Assembly: GCA_002917775.1 (NCBI GenBank)
Contig: KZ627161.1
Coordinates: forward strand, 948,417-1,012,416
Reading direction: 5' to 3'
DNA from: Glaciozyma antarctica PI12
Taxonomy: Eukaryota > Basidiomycota > Microbotryomycetes > Kriegeriales > Camptobasidiaceae
DNA length: 64,000 nucleotides
Shown here: positions 41,700 through 52,670 of the stretch, in pieces
How positions within the stretch are numbered: the stretch's first letter is position 1
Layout: every line of letters starts with the position of its first letter
The notes under the pieces: generated by a model
What the model was told of the DNA's origin: nothing
Seen by the model: only the letters and a program-made list of their open reading frames with translations
Databases searched by the model: none
Made by a program: the position numbers and the translations under genes

Positions 41700-42589
41700 C
41701 TAGGGCTTGCGCTGCAAACACACGACGGGTCAGTCCACGCCTTTCATCGTTGAGATCGAGGCAACGCACGCCGAGAAGGATACCATCGAACCTCTGCTTG
41801 AACCAGTTCTGCGAGAGGAAGCCATCGTTAGCGTGAGAGGGAAGGGTCGAAACGAAAACGGGACGAACCTGGGATTGCTCGCGCTTGACGCGGTGGGAGA
41901 ATCCAATGCGGGCAGTTGCGTGCTTGCGCTTGGCAACGCGGGCACCGGGACGTCCCATCACGACGAAGAAGTCCATTCCGAAGATTCTGAGAGCGCACGC
42001 AAACGTCCATCAGCTCCCGCCCTCGATTCCTCCATCATCTCCCCTCCCGTCACTCACCCGATTCCGGGGTCGTACTTGATTCCCAGGTCAATGTGCTCGC
42101 TGTAATAGAACAATCCGTCAGCTTGAATCCCCCCCAATCGAACGAGCGTCCCGACGTACGCGATTCCGAAGCCAAAGTTGCCAGTCTCGGAGAAGTTCTT
42201 CTTCCTCAGCTCGTACTCCTTGACCTTGAGTCCACGCTCGAGGATCTCCTCCGCCTTGGGGCCACGGATCGTGACGTGCACCGCGATCTTCTCGTTACGA
42301 CGGATACCGAACGAGCGGACCGTGTAGCGAGCCTTGGAGGTGACGGGCGTCTGTCCGGTAAGCTGCTCGAGCACCTTGGAGGCACGCGTGAGCCTATCAC
42401 CCGACTCTCCAACGGAGATGTCTGCACGAGGACCTGGTCAGCCCCTCGTCCTCGTCGATTCGATTCCTTCTCCAACGGCCAGCGCTCCCTCCTGCTCCCG
42501 TCCCAATGAAACCTGGACGCACTGATGACAAGCTTCTCAATGCGAAGTTCCCGCATGGGGTTCTGGGGGGCGGCCTTGACTTCGGCCAT
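41700..42589 (-). CDS. RPL11: 60S ribosomal protein L11 (uL5)
   Basis: Large-subunit protein that contacts 5S rRNA. Exons join to [40 protein letters not shown], the [20 protein letters not shown] block, [20 protein letters not shown] and [19 protein letters not shown]. The last split is notable: [13 protein letters not shown] is followed by an intron (gtgcgt…tttgcag) and only four more codons, RKP plus TAG at 41700-41702. Length and motifs match the eukaryotic family end to end. Confidence 0.96.
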
Positions 42590-43137
42590 TGTGAACTGGA
42601 GAGAGAGTCGAGTCGAAGGGGAAGTGGGCGGAGAGGGCGGATTGGCGAGAGGGGAAGGGAAGGCGGGTTTGGTGTAGAGTTCTGCACGGTCAGCAAGCAG
42701 TCCACAAGCAAGCAAGCAGCACAATCAACGCACAGTAACGTCGACGCGGGAAGAGGTGTGGAGGGAAAAAACCGAAGCCGAGAGAGCGCGCAAATCGGTG
42801 CCGGTGAACCTCGCTCAAAATACTTTGACCACGAGAAAAGTTCGAACCCTGTCTTTCTCTTCTTTCTCTTCTTTCTCCTGGAGAATGGAGAAGAAGGGCA
42901 AAGGCAGGAAGAGGGAAATAGGATTTAAACTGAGCTGGAAGAGCGGCAGGGGTGACACGACGCGAGAAGCACCGAAAATCTCGCCCCAAAGTACTCTCTC
43001 GCTCTCTCGCTCTCTCGCTCTCTCCCGCACGGAAGCAGCGACTTGGGGTATAACGCAGACCGCGAACAAGTTGACTAGAAGAGCGTGTGACGAGAGGTAG
43101 TGTATAGGACGAGGCTTGCAAATAACTCTACTCCTCA
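42590..43137 (-). promoter_or_regulatory. RPL11 upstream region with CT-rich tracts
   Basis: The 548 bp lie between the RPL11 start and the beta-tubulin stop. They contain ttctctt/tttctctt runs near 42850-42885 and a tctcgctc repeat at 42993-43025. CT-rich tracts upstream of ribosomal protein genes are common in fungi. No exact factor site is claimed. Confidence 0.45.
42993..43025. repeat. Short tandem repeat, (tctcgctc)n
   Basis: About four copies of an 8-bp tctcgctc unit in the RPL11 upstream region, near the beta-tubulin 3' end. Confidence 0.85.
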
Positions 43138-45907
43138 ATCTCCTAAAAACGATCGCAAGAGTCAGTACCAGCGACGTCGACCACGCAGATCGCACTCACC
43201 TCTCCGTACTCCTCGAGCTCCTCCTCGTCGTCAGCCGTAGCCTCCTGGTACCTGTGAACGAGCGAGATCAGTCTTCGCATCGACCACGAGAGCGAGAACG
43301 CACTGCTGGTACTCGGCGACGAAATGCTGGAAGTCGGAGACGAGATCCTGCATGTTCGACTCGGCGAAGTCGAACTCGACCACGCCCACACCGTCACAGG
43401 AGTAGAAGAAAGCCTTGCGGCGGAACATGGCCGAGAACTGGGTCGCGACTCGGCTGAAGAGCTCCTGAATGGCGGTGGACTGCGTGAACAAGTCGTTAGC
43501 GAACGAGGTCCTGCTCACGGAGAGGAATGCGCACGTTTCCAATGAAGGTAACCGACTGCGAAGGAACGCAATCAGCAGCTGCGGGGAACGAAAGCGAAAG
43601 AACGGACCATCTTGAGACCGCGGGGAGGGATCTCGCAGTGAGCGGTCTGAACGTTGTTGGGGATCCACTCTGCTTGCCGGATAATCGTCAGTTTCCCGTT
43701 CCCCCACCCAGTCGCTCGCAAAGAACGCACCAACAAAGTACGCAGAGTTCTTCTGCTGAACCGAGGCCATGTTGTCCTCGACTTCCTTCATCGAGACCTT
43801 TCCGCGGAAGTAGGCTGCGACGGTGAGGTACTGCGCGAAATGATAAATCAGTCGACGATTCGGGGCCTGCGGGGCGGGTCGAAGCTCACTCGTCCGTGCC
43901 TGGAGGAGCGAGTCGTCAGTATAGCACCCCGAACGAGGAGCAAAGAACGTACCTGGGGTCGGATGCGGCCATCATGTTCTTTGCGTCGAACCTAACGAGC
44001 AGTCATCAGCTCGGTTACAAGGACTACGGAGCGAAAGGCACACATCTGAGAGGTAAGCTCAGGAACCGTGACGGCACGGAACTGCTGACTTCCGCGAGCA
44101 GTGAGAGGAGCGAATCCAACCTGCAGACACAGCAGAGTGAGCTCGAGTTCGACGATAGGACGCACTGAACGAACCATGAAGAAGTGGAGACGGGGGAAGG
44201 GGACCATGTTGACGGCGAGCTTGCGGAGATCCGAGTTGAGCTGTCCAGGGAACTGTAACCGTGCGCTACTTCGTCAGCATTGCTCTCCACCCAGAGAGGA
44301 AGAACGCACGCGGAGGCAGGTGGTAATACCGCTCATCACGACTGACACGAGCGAGTTGAGGTCTCCGTGAGTGGGCGACGTGAGCTTGAGCGTCCGGAAG
44401 CAGATGTCATAGAGAGCTTCGTTATCGATGCAGAAGGTCTCGTCCGAGTTCTCGACGAGCTGGTGAACCGAGAGGGTGGCGTTGTAGGGCTCGACGACCG
44501 TGTCCGAAACCTGGGAGGAAACGCCATTAGCTCGACATTCCCGCTGCTCGAGGGACGGCAGAAACGAACCTTGGGCGAGGGAACGACGGAGAAGGTGGCC
44601 ATCATCCTGTCGGGGAACTCCTCGCGGATCTTGGAGATGAGGAGTGTTCCCATGCCGGATCCAGTTCCTCCACCCTGCGCGACGCACGCTCGATCAGACC
44701 AGGCCACAGTCGACGGGAGAAACGAACGCACGAGCGAGTGGGTAAGCTGGAAACCTTGGAGGCAATCGCAGCCCTCAACCTCCTTGCGAACGACATCGAG
44801 AACGCTGTCGACGAGCTCGGCTCCTTCGGTGTAGTGACCCTTGGCCTGCGAAGGTGTTAGCGGGATGCCTCGTTCCTCTGCACGACAAACGCACCCAGTT
44901 GTTTCCAGCTCCAGACTGTCCAAAGACAAAGTTGTCGGGGCGAAAGAGCTCTCCGAGAGGTCCGGAGCCTGCGAGTAGCGTTCAAGGTCAGCGCCAGCGC
45001 GAGCGGACTGCAACAAGGCGGGAGGGCTTACGTATCACGTCCATCGTTCCGGGCTCGAGGTCGACGAGCACAGCACGAGGAACATACTTGCTGGACGCCA
45101 CTTCATTGTAGTACACGTTGATACGCTCGAGCTGGAGATCACTCGTTCCCTTGTACCTGCGAGCGAGGATTCGCGTCAGCTCCCTGTACCTTCAAGCTGA
45201 TCCCTTCCGCAGTCGTAGCTGATTCCTTCCGCTCCACAGAGTCGACTTACTGTCCAGTACCATCGATACCTAATGAATCCACAGGATCAGCGAGTGCTCC
45301 CGTAGTCTGGTCGCCGGGAGAAGCTACTCACCATGCTCTTCCGAGACGGTCTCCCCTGATAGCGGCCAAGAACGTCAGTCGATGCAATACCATAGCAGGG
45401 AAAGTCCCCTCACAGAACTTCTGGCCGATCTGGACGCAGCAAAGAGAGATACGCCGTCAGCTAGCGCTCCCAACGTGTCGACCACCTGGCCGCTCCTCCT
45501 CCTCCCGAACCCAGCTCCTTCGTCCTCCCAGCGACGTTCGATACGCGTTAAGCCACTCCTTCGCTCTCTCCCAGCAGTCACACCTCCTCGCGGTGCCGCG
45601 CTCGCCCCAACGGGCAAGGACAGAGCGTGGGTCCGCCAGCTCGTCTGCTATCCCTCCTCACCCTCCACCTCTCGTACCAGCGCCCCAGGAGAAAAAGGAA
45701 AGAAGCTAACCTGGTTGCCGCACTGCGTAGAGGAGGAGCAAAGAGCAAGGAGTTAGCTCGTGTGCCTGGGAGCCTATGCGCCTGCAGGCGCTGGCCTGGT
45801 GTGGGACGAACCTGTCCGGTCTGGAGGTGAACGATCTCTCTGCAATGAAAAGCAAATCAGCAAGTGCCCTGATGAGCTCATGAGGACAGGCTTGGAGCTT
45901 ACCGCAT
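43138..45907 (-). CDS. TUB2: Beta-tubulin, with a divergent H11-H12 region
   Basis: Microtubule subunit. Exon 1 is only ATGCG (45903-45907). The next exon gives [10 protein letters not shown], then a 12-nt micro-exon (45711-45722) encodes CGNQ, and further tiny exons give IGQKF, ETVSEEH and GIDGTGQ. The rest reads like a normal beta-tubulin: [10 protein letters not shown] (GTP loop), [18 protein letters not shown] with the Glu and Phe where benzimidazole resistance changes occur, [20 protein letters not shown], and [20 protein letters not shown]. After [10 protein letters not shown], however, the usual HWYTGEGMDEMEFTEAESN is replaced by [18 protein letters not shown]. The following helix reads [20 protein letters not shown], about seven residues longer than normal. 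The tail EEYGEEIEE is acidic. An intact frame and correct splicing argue against simple decay; a second copy elsewhere or a chimeric assembly is possible. Confidence 0.93.
45711..45722 (-). other. 12-nt micro-exon (CGNQ) of beta-tubulin
   Basis: The codons tgc ggc aac cag lie between a …ctacgcag acceptor and a gttagc donor. They supply the four residues that must follow LQTGQ in the nucleotide-binding N-terminus of beta-tubulin. Confidence 0.85.
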
Positions 45908-46453
45908 AGCTGAAGATTGAGGGAGAGCTGAGGGAGGGAGGAAGAGAGGCGCGAGCACGGAGCGATGCGGAGGAGGAGTACGTAGGGAGTGTTAGCTGCT
46001 GTAGCTTAGGGCGAGGACGTCGAGCGAGCGGAAGCTTACGTGTGTGTTGGAGAGGAGAAGAGAGGAGGACAAGGGCCGGCGAACGCAGCGCTCGACGTTC
46101 GACGCGACTGCCCTCTCCGCCTGACCTCTCGTTGAAAGCCGCCGTTTGCTCAGCGATGGGTAGGCGTACACAGGCTATCAAATTCCATCAAGGGGAGTAC
46201 GTCGCAAAACAGGGCGACCAGGATATTAAAAGGTACGCTCGTGACTGGCACGAGCGCGGCGAAACGGGGTGGGTTGGGGAACGGTTGACGTCCGCAAGGA
46301 AGCCAAGATGGAGAGAGGAACAACGTAGGGGGGGTATAAGAGCAGGATACTGCAAAAGATCGAAGGCGGGTCTGCGAAAAAGAGGTAGCGTCAGTGTCGT
46401 TCGTCGCAACCGAGGAACTTGCAAACTCACATCGCGCTGTGCGTGCAGCACGC
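45908..46453 (-). promoter_or_regulatory. Beta-tubulin upstream region
   Basis: The 546 bp between the Whi2-like stop and the tubulin start show no supported coding frame. A 5' UTR intron may lie at about 45960-46040 (gttagctgctg branch-like stretch), but its ends are not certain. Confidence 0.35.
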
Positions 46454-47688
46454 TCAGATCAGACTCAGCTCGAGAGTCCACACTCTCCGAGCCCAGACTT
46501 TAATCTCCCTCGCGTCCGAAGTTCCCTCGTCGAGGACGAGTTCCGTCGCGTCCCACCAGCACTTGCGCTGCGAAACCAATCTTGATCAGCTCACGCTCTC
46601 CGCAACCGCCAAACTCATCTCTGAATCAAAACTCCCCCAGAACCCGTGCTGGTCGGAAGACTCACCGCCGGCTTCCTCCAAAACAGCAGCAGCTTCTGCG
46701 CCGTTGCGAGCTGCTGAGCGTTGACCTGCACACCGGGCTTCTCGACTGAAGCGTCGATGGCGTCTTCGGGAGAGACGATGGGAGGGTGGACGATGCCGGT
46801 CTTAAGGAGGACGAGGGCGATCGAGGCGATGCAGCAGCGATTGGGCTCGAGGGAGCGGTAGCCCCAAGTGTCCTCGCGCTCAAAGCCGCTGCGTTCATAG
46901 ATCTGAATCAGCTTCCCGCCTTCGCGCTCGTGGTTCCTCAGGAAGCCCGAGGGCAGAGAGGAGAACGCACCTCATACAGAGCATGTCAATGAGATGCTGC
47001 TCCGCAACGTTGTTCTCCCGGTTGACGTTCCGCTGCAACGCCGTGAAGATGCTCTTGCGCTCGAGGAGAGAGTTTCCACAGTCGACCTTGAGCTTCAGCA
47101 GCGCCTTGTTCGGCTGCCCCGCCTCGTTCGTCCTGGGCACGTCATCCCCGCCCTCCCCTCCCGCATCCACCACCGTTCCGTCCACGATGGCGCCTTTGGG
47201 CGGGATCGCAAAGTACTCGAGCTCCTCGCGAAGGACGATGATGGCTTGCTTGAGGAAGAGGGGGTTCTGCATGCTCGATTGGTTGGCGAACGAGTCGGCG
47301 AGGTCGCGTCGGGGGCCAGATGGAGGTCCGTAGAAGTCGTCGCGAGCTGTGCTGAAGAAGCCCAGGACGAACTCGAGGCACTGAGCATCGAACTGCGTGG
47401 ATAGGACGGTTCATCAGGACCTTGCTCAGGAGCAGTGGGTCACTCATGGAGGGACAGGAGGACCACCCCCGATGTTGACAGACTCCCACTCACCTCGACG
47501 TAGTATACATCCTCTCCCTCCTCCGTATCGTCTCCGTCTTGCCGCGCTTGGCGTTGAGGGCTGAGGACGACTCCGTTGGGAAACAAACACAGCAGGACGC
47601 TCTCCGGAAGCTCCATGAGCGCCTCTCGTTCGAGGCTGATCCTGGTTCCGCGCAGGTCCAAAGTGACTTTCGTGCTTGTGCTCGCCAT
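46454..47688 (-). CDS. WHI2: Whi2-like (BTB/POZ-like) growth regulator
   Basis: Whi2 works with the phosphatases Psr1/Psr2 in general stress response and in restraint of Ras/TORC1 under low amino acids. The start MASTSTKVTLDLRGTRISLE (47688) is followed by ELPESVLLCLFPNGVVLSPQ and FDAQCLEFVLGFFSTARDD, the BTB/K+-channel-tetramerisation-like fold of the family. Later exons give FLKQAIIVLREELEYFAIPP, SLLERKSIFTALQRNVNREN, AEQHLIDMLCM and DTWGYRSLEPNRCCIASIAL. The C-terminus is RRVWTLELSLI. There are five or more short introns. The family call is good; the pathway role is taken from yeast. Confidence 0.82.
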
Positions 47689-48160
47689 GTTGAGAGGTTG
47701 TGCAGTGCGGTGAAAGTGGGAGGGAGACGAAGCTGAGCCGGTCGACGCAGCATCTCCAAGAGCAGCGCCAGTTCGGTGCTTTCTCTCCTTGGCCCTCTAC
47801 TCAAGGTTGCAGAGGCACTCTATCTGGTCTCTAAGCCATCTCTACGGCCGCGCCGAGTCGCTACTTGGATCCAGCCTCGCCCTCACTCTCTTTCCCAACC
47901 TTCAGCCAAATCGACTCGACCATCCCACTCCTCTCCTCCTCTCCCGAGACGTACGCCCTGGAAAAGGGAGGGTCGACCAACGCCCACCAGCTCCACCTAC
48001 AACGCAAACGCACCTAGAGAGCAACAAGCAGCGGAGAGGCCGTCCTATCGCGTTATCTTGAGGTGTGCTCGCCTCGTGGCTGTGGGGGTGCGGGGGAAGC
48101 AGCTGACGGTGTTGTTGCGGGCACGCAGACTATCTTCTTCTAGACCAGCCTCCCTACACC
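47689..48160. promoter_or_regulatory. Divergent promoter with a likely 5' UTR intron
   Basis: The 472 bp lie between the Whi2-like gene (minus) and the F-box-like gene (plus). A gtgtgc donor near 48063, an agctgacgg branch and a gcacgcag acceptor ending near 48127 would form a 5' UTR intron just upstream of the plus-strand ATG. Confidence 0.45.
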
Positions 48161-49312
48161 ATGGACGACCTCGCTCCCTTCGTTCCGTGCGAGATTCTCA
48201 TTGAAGTCCTCGATCTCCTGCCCTCTCGGTCCTTGCTTCTCCTTCGAGGGATCTCGTACGCCAAAAGCTGCTGCACCTGCGAGGCGATTATTGACACACT
48301 CTCTCAAGACGCGACTTCCTCGCCGCCGTCGATACCCTGCTTCGGAACCGCTTGCTGGCAATAACCAACAGCGAGCGTCATGAGATCGTGGTGGGTCGTT
48401 CCCCGTCCCTAACGTAGAACGAAAAATTGATGCCGGAGAACATTGCAGTTCGAGAGCAGCTCGCCTTCCGAGTACAGGACGACGCACCGCCAGCTCCTCC
48501 GCTTCTCTCACTTTCTCGAGTCGACCTCCGTCGTCTCCACCGACATTGCCTTCTTCGCACTTCCTGCCGACCCACCCGTAGCTCAGTTCCTACCTTTGGA
48601 CGACGACGAGATGTTTGGGAGCTACCTCCTCTCGTGAGTGCCTTCGCTCCCGCACTCCGTTCGCTCTGACCACCGCGCTCGAGCCAGGATCCACATTCGC
48701 GCCATCGAGAAACCCAGCGACCCGCTCCCGGACTCCCCGCCCTCCTCGCCGCCTTCCCAATCCGAAATTCGCCTCGCCTCCATCCCTCCTTCCACCAGCA
48801 CCACCGCCCGCGCCACCCCGATCTCAACCTTTGCCGTCGGTCGTCGCGCCGGCCCTTCTCCCCCCTCCTCAGCCCCCACTACACCTCGCTCGACCCCTCC
48901 CCGCCCGCGCGCCTTCCTGTCCTTCTCTATCTCCCTCGCCGAAGGCCTCGAGCGGCTTTACCGCACCTGGTTCGAGGACGAGGCCCTCGAGCCGCCCATC
49001 TTGCCTTCGCACGCCCATCCGCGCCGCACGGTACTTCAAGTCCTCGTCCCCTCCGGTTCCTGCGGACTCCTCGAGGCTTCGATTGAATGCTACCAGGTCG
49101 CTCCGGTGCAGCCAGCGGCGGGATCGACGAGGAGTATCTCGTACCCGTTCTCGGCGTACGGCTCCGCGTCGTATACGCCAGGTCAGCCGAGGCTGTTTGA
49201 GTTCTTCTACTCGAAGCTGAAGCTTGAGGTGGGCAAGATCGTGGTGGGAGTCGAGGAGGGGCTGGGGAAGGGGTCGAAGAGAGGAGAGGTGGTCATGTGG
49301 ATGCGAGTATGA
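48161..49312 (+). CDS. F-box-like protein of unknown function
   Basis: The N-terminus MDDLAPFVPCEILIEVLDLL followed by PSRSLLLLRGIS resembles a fungal F-box. An intron (gtacgc…tcaag) joins to RDFLAAVDTLLRNRLLAITN. Later exons give LLRFSHFLESTSVVSTDIAF, a Ser/Pro/Thr-rich linker, then FLSFSISLAEGLERLYRTWF and a terminal domain ending …GEVVMWMRV. No LRR or WD repeats are seen. It may act as an SCF adaptor, but only the first 35 residues support that. Introns join in frame, though the first acceptor (aag) is weak. Confidence 0.62.
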
Positions 49313-49820
49313 GGAGCGAGATTGTTTTTGATGGTGAGTGGGCTTTCGCTGTCGGTACCGTCGCTCCGTACTGACGTTGAGCTGTATGGTCGCAGTAGTG
49401 TTGCTGTTTAGTCGCCGAACTTTGTGGATTCCCTTCTTTGTGTTTGACACCCCTTTCCCTTTCGTTCGCTGTCCCTGCCTTCCCCTATGACTATCCCATC
49501 CCAGTTCATGTCCCCCTTGAAACAAATGCCTCGTAACCATGTTCCCTTCCCAGCGAGAGAGATCTCGAGAAAGCGAAGTGCGAGAGATCCTGGATCTGAG
49601 CTTCGCAAGGCCCGTATTCAGCTCTTTCTTCGCTGCTCTCACTCTCTCTTCGTCGATCTAGCGACCACAAGTACAGTCTACCGCTAATGGATTCCCAATG
49701 TCGCGTACAGAGTCTAACTGAGGTGGGAGAGAAGTAGTCGCTACATGGTGGGTACTAAAAACAGACGGGGTATCCCCTCCAGCTAGCGCGAAAGCGACCC
49801 AAGAAAGGCCGTTCACCCAC
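49313..49820. other. Convergent intergenic region, 508 bp
   Basis: No supported gene. It lies between the F-box-like stop (plus) and the cysteine-rich protein stop (minus) and probably holds both 3' UTRs. Confidence 0.4.
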
Positions 49821-51697
49821 CTAATGCACATGAGGCGAAGCATGAGTGCGCTTTGAGCGTGCTCTCCGATGGCGAGCGGTCGGCGCGACTTTTTGGCAGC
49901 CCGTCGAGGCGGCGTTGGGCTTGTAGCCTGCTTCGCAGGAGAAGATGACGCAGGTTCCGGCGCTGCAGCCGACACCCGAGGAATGGGGAGCTTCGAGGCA
50001 GTTGACGCCTGGGAGGAGAGAAGTTAGCGTGCGAAGCGAGGGAGGAGGAATGCGAGACGTACCCTCGCCCATCGAGGCACATCCGCCGCATGACTCGATC
50101 GAGTACGAGGTATCGAGGCTGGAGAGGAGAAGTTAACCTACAGAAACGCGACGAGCGAGGGAGGAAGCTCACCACTCGTATCCTCCGATTGCAGCGAGTC
50201 CCGAGCGATCAGGTGCGCGGAATGCAGAAAATCCAGATGCTTGAGCAACGAGGAAGGAGGCGGATCCAGTGATAGGGCAGGCAGTCTCCTTTCTGAATAA
50301 GAAAGAGCCGTCAGGAACTGCAGCGAGAGAAGCAAACAGCGAAAGCGACGTACCCAGGGCAAAGAGTGACCTGCTTGGGGACCTTGCTCTTCTTCACGCG
50401 GGCGCGAGCACTCGCGCTGGTCGTGCAGATACCGTTTACGAGGCGGTAGGGCGAAACGCAAGAGACGGTGATACACTGCGAGTTCACACAGGTGACGACG
50501 CCGAACGGAACAGCGCAAGTCTTGCCGAGAGAACCGCTGCAAGGGATTTGGGATCAGCTCAGCTTCCACGAGAGCGATAGAGTGCGAAGAACTCACCAGT
50601 TGTTGGGGTCGGTAGTCACAGTACGACAGATTGAAACTGATGCGTCAAAGACGTAGCCATCGAGGCAGCCGACGGGAGCGCAAATTCCGTTGAGGCAGGA
50701 AGATCCGAATCCGTTCGCGAACGTGCTCGGGCAGACGCGACCAAACGCTCCGCTGTAAGATGCATATCGTTAGCGAGCGGTCTGAGAAGGAGACCTGAGA
50801 ATTAACAAACCAGTTATTCACGTCGGTCTTCACGTCCACGGAGACGCAAGCGGTGCCCGACGCCGAGGCGGTGAATCCATTCAAGCAGCCTCCAACGACG
50901 CAACTTCCGCCGAAGCACGAAGCGGAAGACGCTCCGCTAGGAGTGCGGCAGAGGAGCCCAAGTCCTCCGCAGTTGTTGTTGTCGACGAGGTAGTTGATCG
51001 CTTGGCAAACGCCGTTGATGAGCTGGAATCCGGTAGCGCAGCTTGAGATGCTGCAAATGCCGGCGGAACAGCTGGCGAACCCGTTGAAGGAGGGGCAGAT
51101 CCTGCCGAGGCTTCCGCTGCGGAGAGGTTCAGGATTAGCTTTCGTTTGTGAGGGAGGAGCGAGGAGAAATAACGCACCAGTTGAAGATGTCGGTCTGAAC
51201 CTGAATACACGCTTGGGCGGCAGTCGAAAAGGCGAAACCAGCGGCGCAGGCAGACTGCGAAAAATCACCGTCAGCGATTGCGAAGCGAGGCAGAGAGCGA
51301 GACTCACAAAGCACCTTCCGGACGCACAAGAGACGCTTCCCGTGAGACCGTTGCGGTAGGAAGTGGGGCACACAAATGCGAGGGTTCCACCTGTCGCGGA
51401 TCACGGAATCAGCTACGATTCCCTCGGCTCGGTCACTCGTCCCATTTCAATCCAGTCTGCCAGGTCGCCTGAAATCCCATGCACCACGAGCCTCGTTGAG
51501 AGTAACTTACAGTTGCGCACGTCCGTCTGCGTGTCAACACACGCTCCAAGGAGTCCAATTCCGCAGAGAACGTTGCCGACGAGACCCCTCTTCTCGAGGT
51601 CATCTGGAGACTCGGCGGGAGCGAGATCGGCGCTGAGTGCGACGACGGAAGAAATGGCGAACGCCAAGGCGAGGAGGCTGGCAGGATTGAAGAGCAT
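49821..51697 (-). CDS. Secreted cysteine-module protein with a CPL1-like C-terminal domain
   Basis: Signal peptide MLFNPASLLALAFAISSVVA, then a possible Lys-Arg processing site (LEKR). About five modules of 45-55 residues follow the pattern G..G..C…C..G.C….C..G[FY]….C…TD..NC. Examples are GRICPSFNGFASCSAGICSI and GRVCPSTFANGFGSSCLNGI. The last part (TACPITGSASF … GGYECLDTSYSIESCGGCAS … CEAGYKPNAASTGC) matches the CPL1-like domain named after the secreted Cryptococcus Cpl1. That domain's second half looks like another copy of the module. Introns fall inside the Cys codon at the end of most modules. The C-terminal tail is basic. It is probably an extracellular or wall-associated protein; its ligand is unknown. 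Confidence 0.85.
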
Positions 51698-52670
51698 GGC
51701 TAGAGAGAGAGACGAGGTTGGAGAGGAGAGGAGAGGAGGAGAGGAAGAACGAGGCGAGTCGGCCGAAGAGAGTGGGGTTCCTAAGGACAGGAGTTGTGGG
51801 GAGTGGAGGTTACGATGGACCTTGAGCGCAAAAGATAGAGAGGGAGAGAGGAAAAGGACGAGCTCGAGGCGTTGGAAAGCAGGTCAATCAAGCTAATTGA
51901 ACGGCGGACCCCTGCGCAGACGTCGGATGAAGCCTCGATGCGCTCGACAGGCACCAGCGCAGAGATTTCATCCTGATTCAGGACGAGGAGAGTGAAACCA
52001 CCAGAGCGATAAGTCAGGAACAGAGAGAGGAACGCTCAATCCGGCCTCGAATTCGCTCAACGAAAAGATCGCCCGTAATTGATTGCCCCGTCGCGACGCG
52101 CACAGGCTGCTTCACTCTCGTCCTCGCTTACCGATGCGCCTGGAACACGCAGTGGAAGATTCACTCCAAGGTCTGCTATCGAGGTGGCGGCGGCGTAGAT
52201 TCCTCGACAAGTTGGGAGTTGGGAGGCTGCAGTTTTCGCTAGTTTCTGCGAAGAACCTTACATAGCTGCAACCGCAGCCCCCTCGTTCTCAAGGACCGTA
52301 AGTTCCACAAACGCTACGCTAAGAGAGTTTGTCATTTCGACTTGTTGCGAGCTTGGGAGTGGGATCAGGCCCAGCCGCACTGAGGAGCCGGTTTCGACCC
52401 GTGGTGCTGAAGCTGTTTGCTCTCGGCAGGATAGAGCCTTAGAGCCTTTTCGGCACCAGAAACACTGCTGAGCTACTCAGTAACCAGTTCCTCGAGTGAA
52501 TAGGGAAGCAACCCAATCTCGCCCACTATTCCGCGGACGATGGTAGTTTAATTAGAACGTTCAGTCCCAGGGGGGGTAGGAATTAAATATTTAATTCGAG
52601 CCCACCTGGCTTTCCAAACTCCTCTTGCGCTTCTACCTCATCTTCATGGCCTAGATCCGTTTTGGGAACG
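51698..52670. other. Gene-poor stretch upstream of the secreted protein gene
   Basis: About 970 bp with no supported gene. The part next to 51697 should hold the promoter and 5' UTR of the cysteine-module protein. The region is less GC-rich than its surroundings and includes the AT palindrome at 52581-52596. Confidence 0.5.
52581..52596. repeat. Perfect 16-bp AT palindrome (aattaaatatttaatt)
   Basis: A self-complementary AT-only sequence inside a GC-rich context. Imperfect complementary arms (ccagggggg on the left, cccacctgg on the right) extend it to roughly 52567-52610, so it could form a cruciform or an RNA hairpin. Its role is unknown. Confidence 0.8.

Noticed and set aside
52300-52350. 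A short frame reading KDRKFHKRYAKR that looks like a ribosomal protein fragment
   Set aside because: It is too short, has no second supporting segment, and basic stretches of this kind arise by chance.
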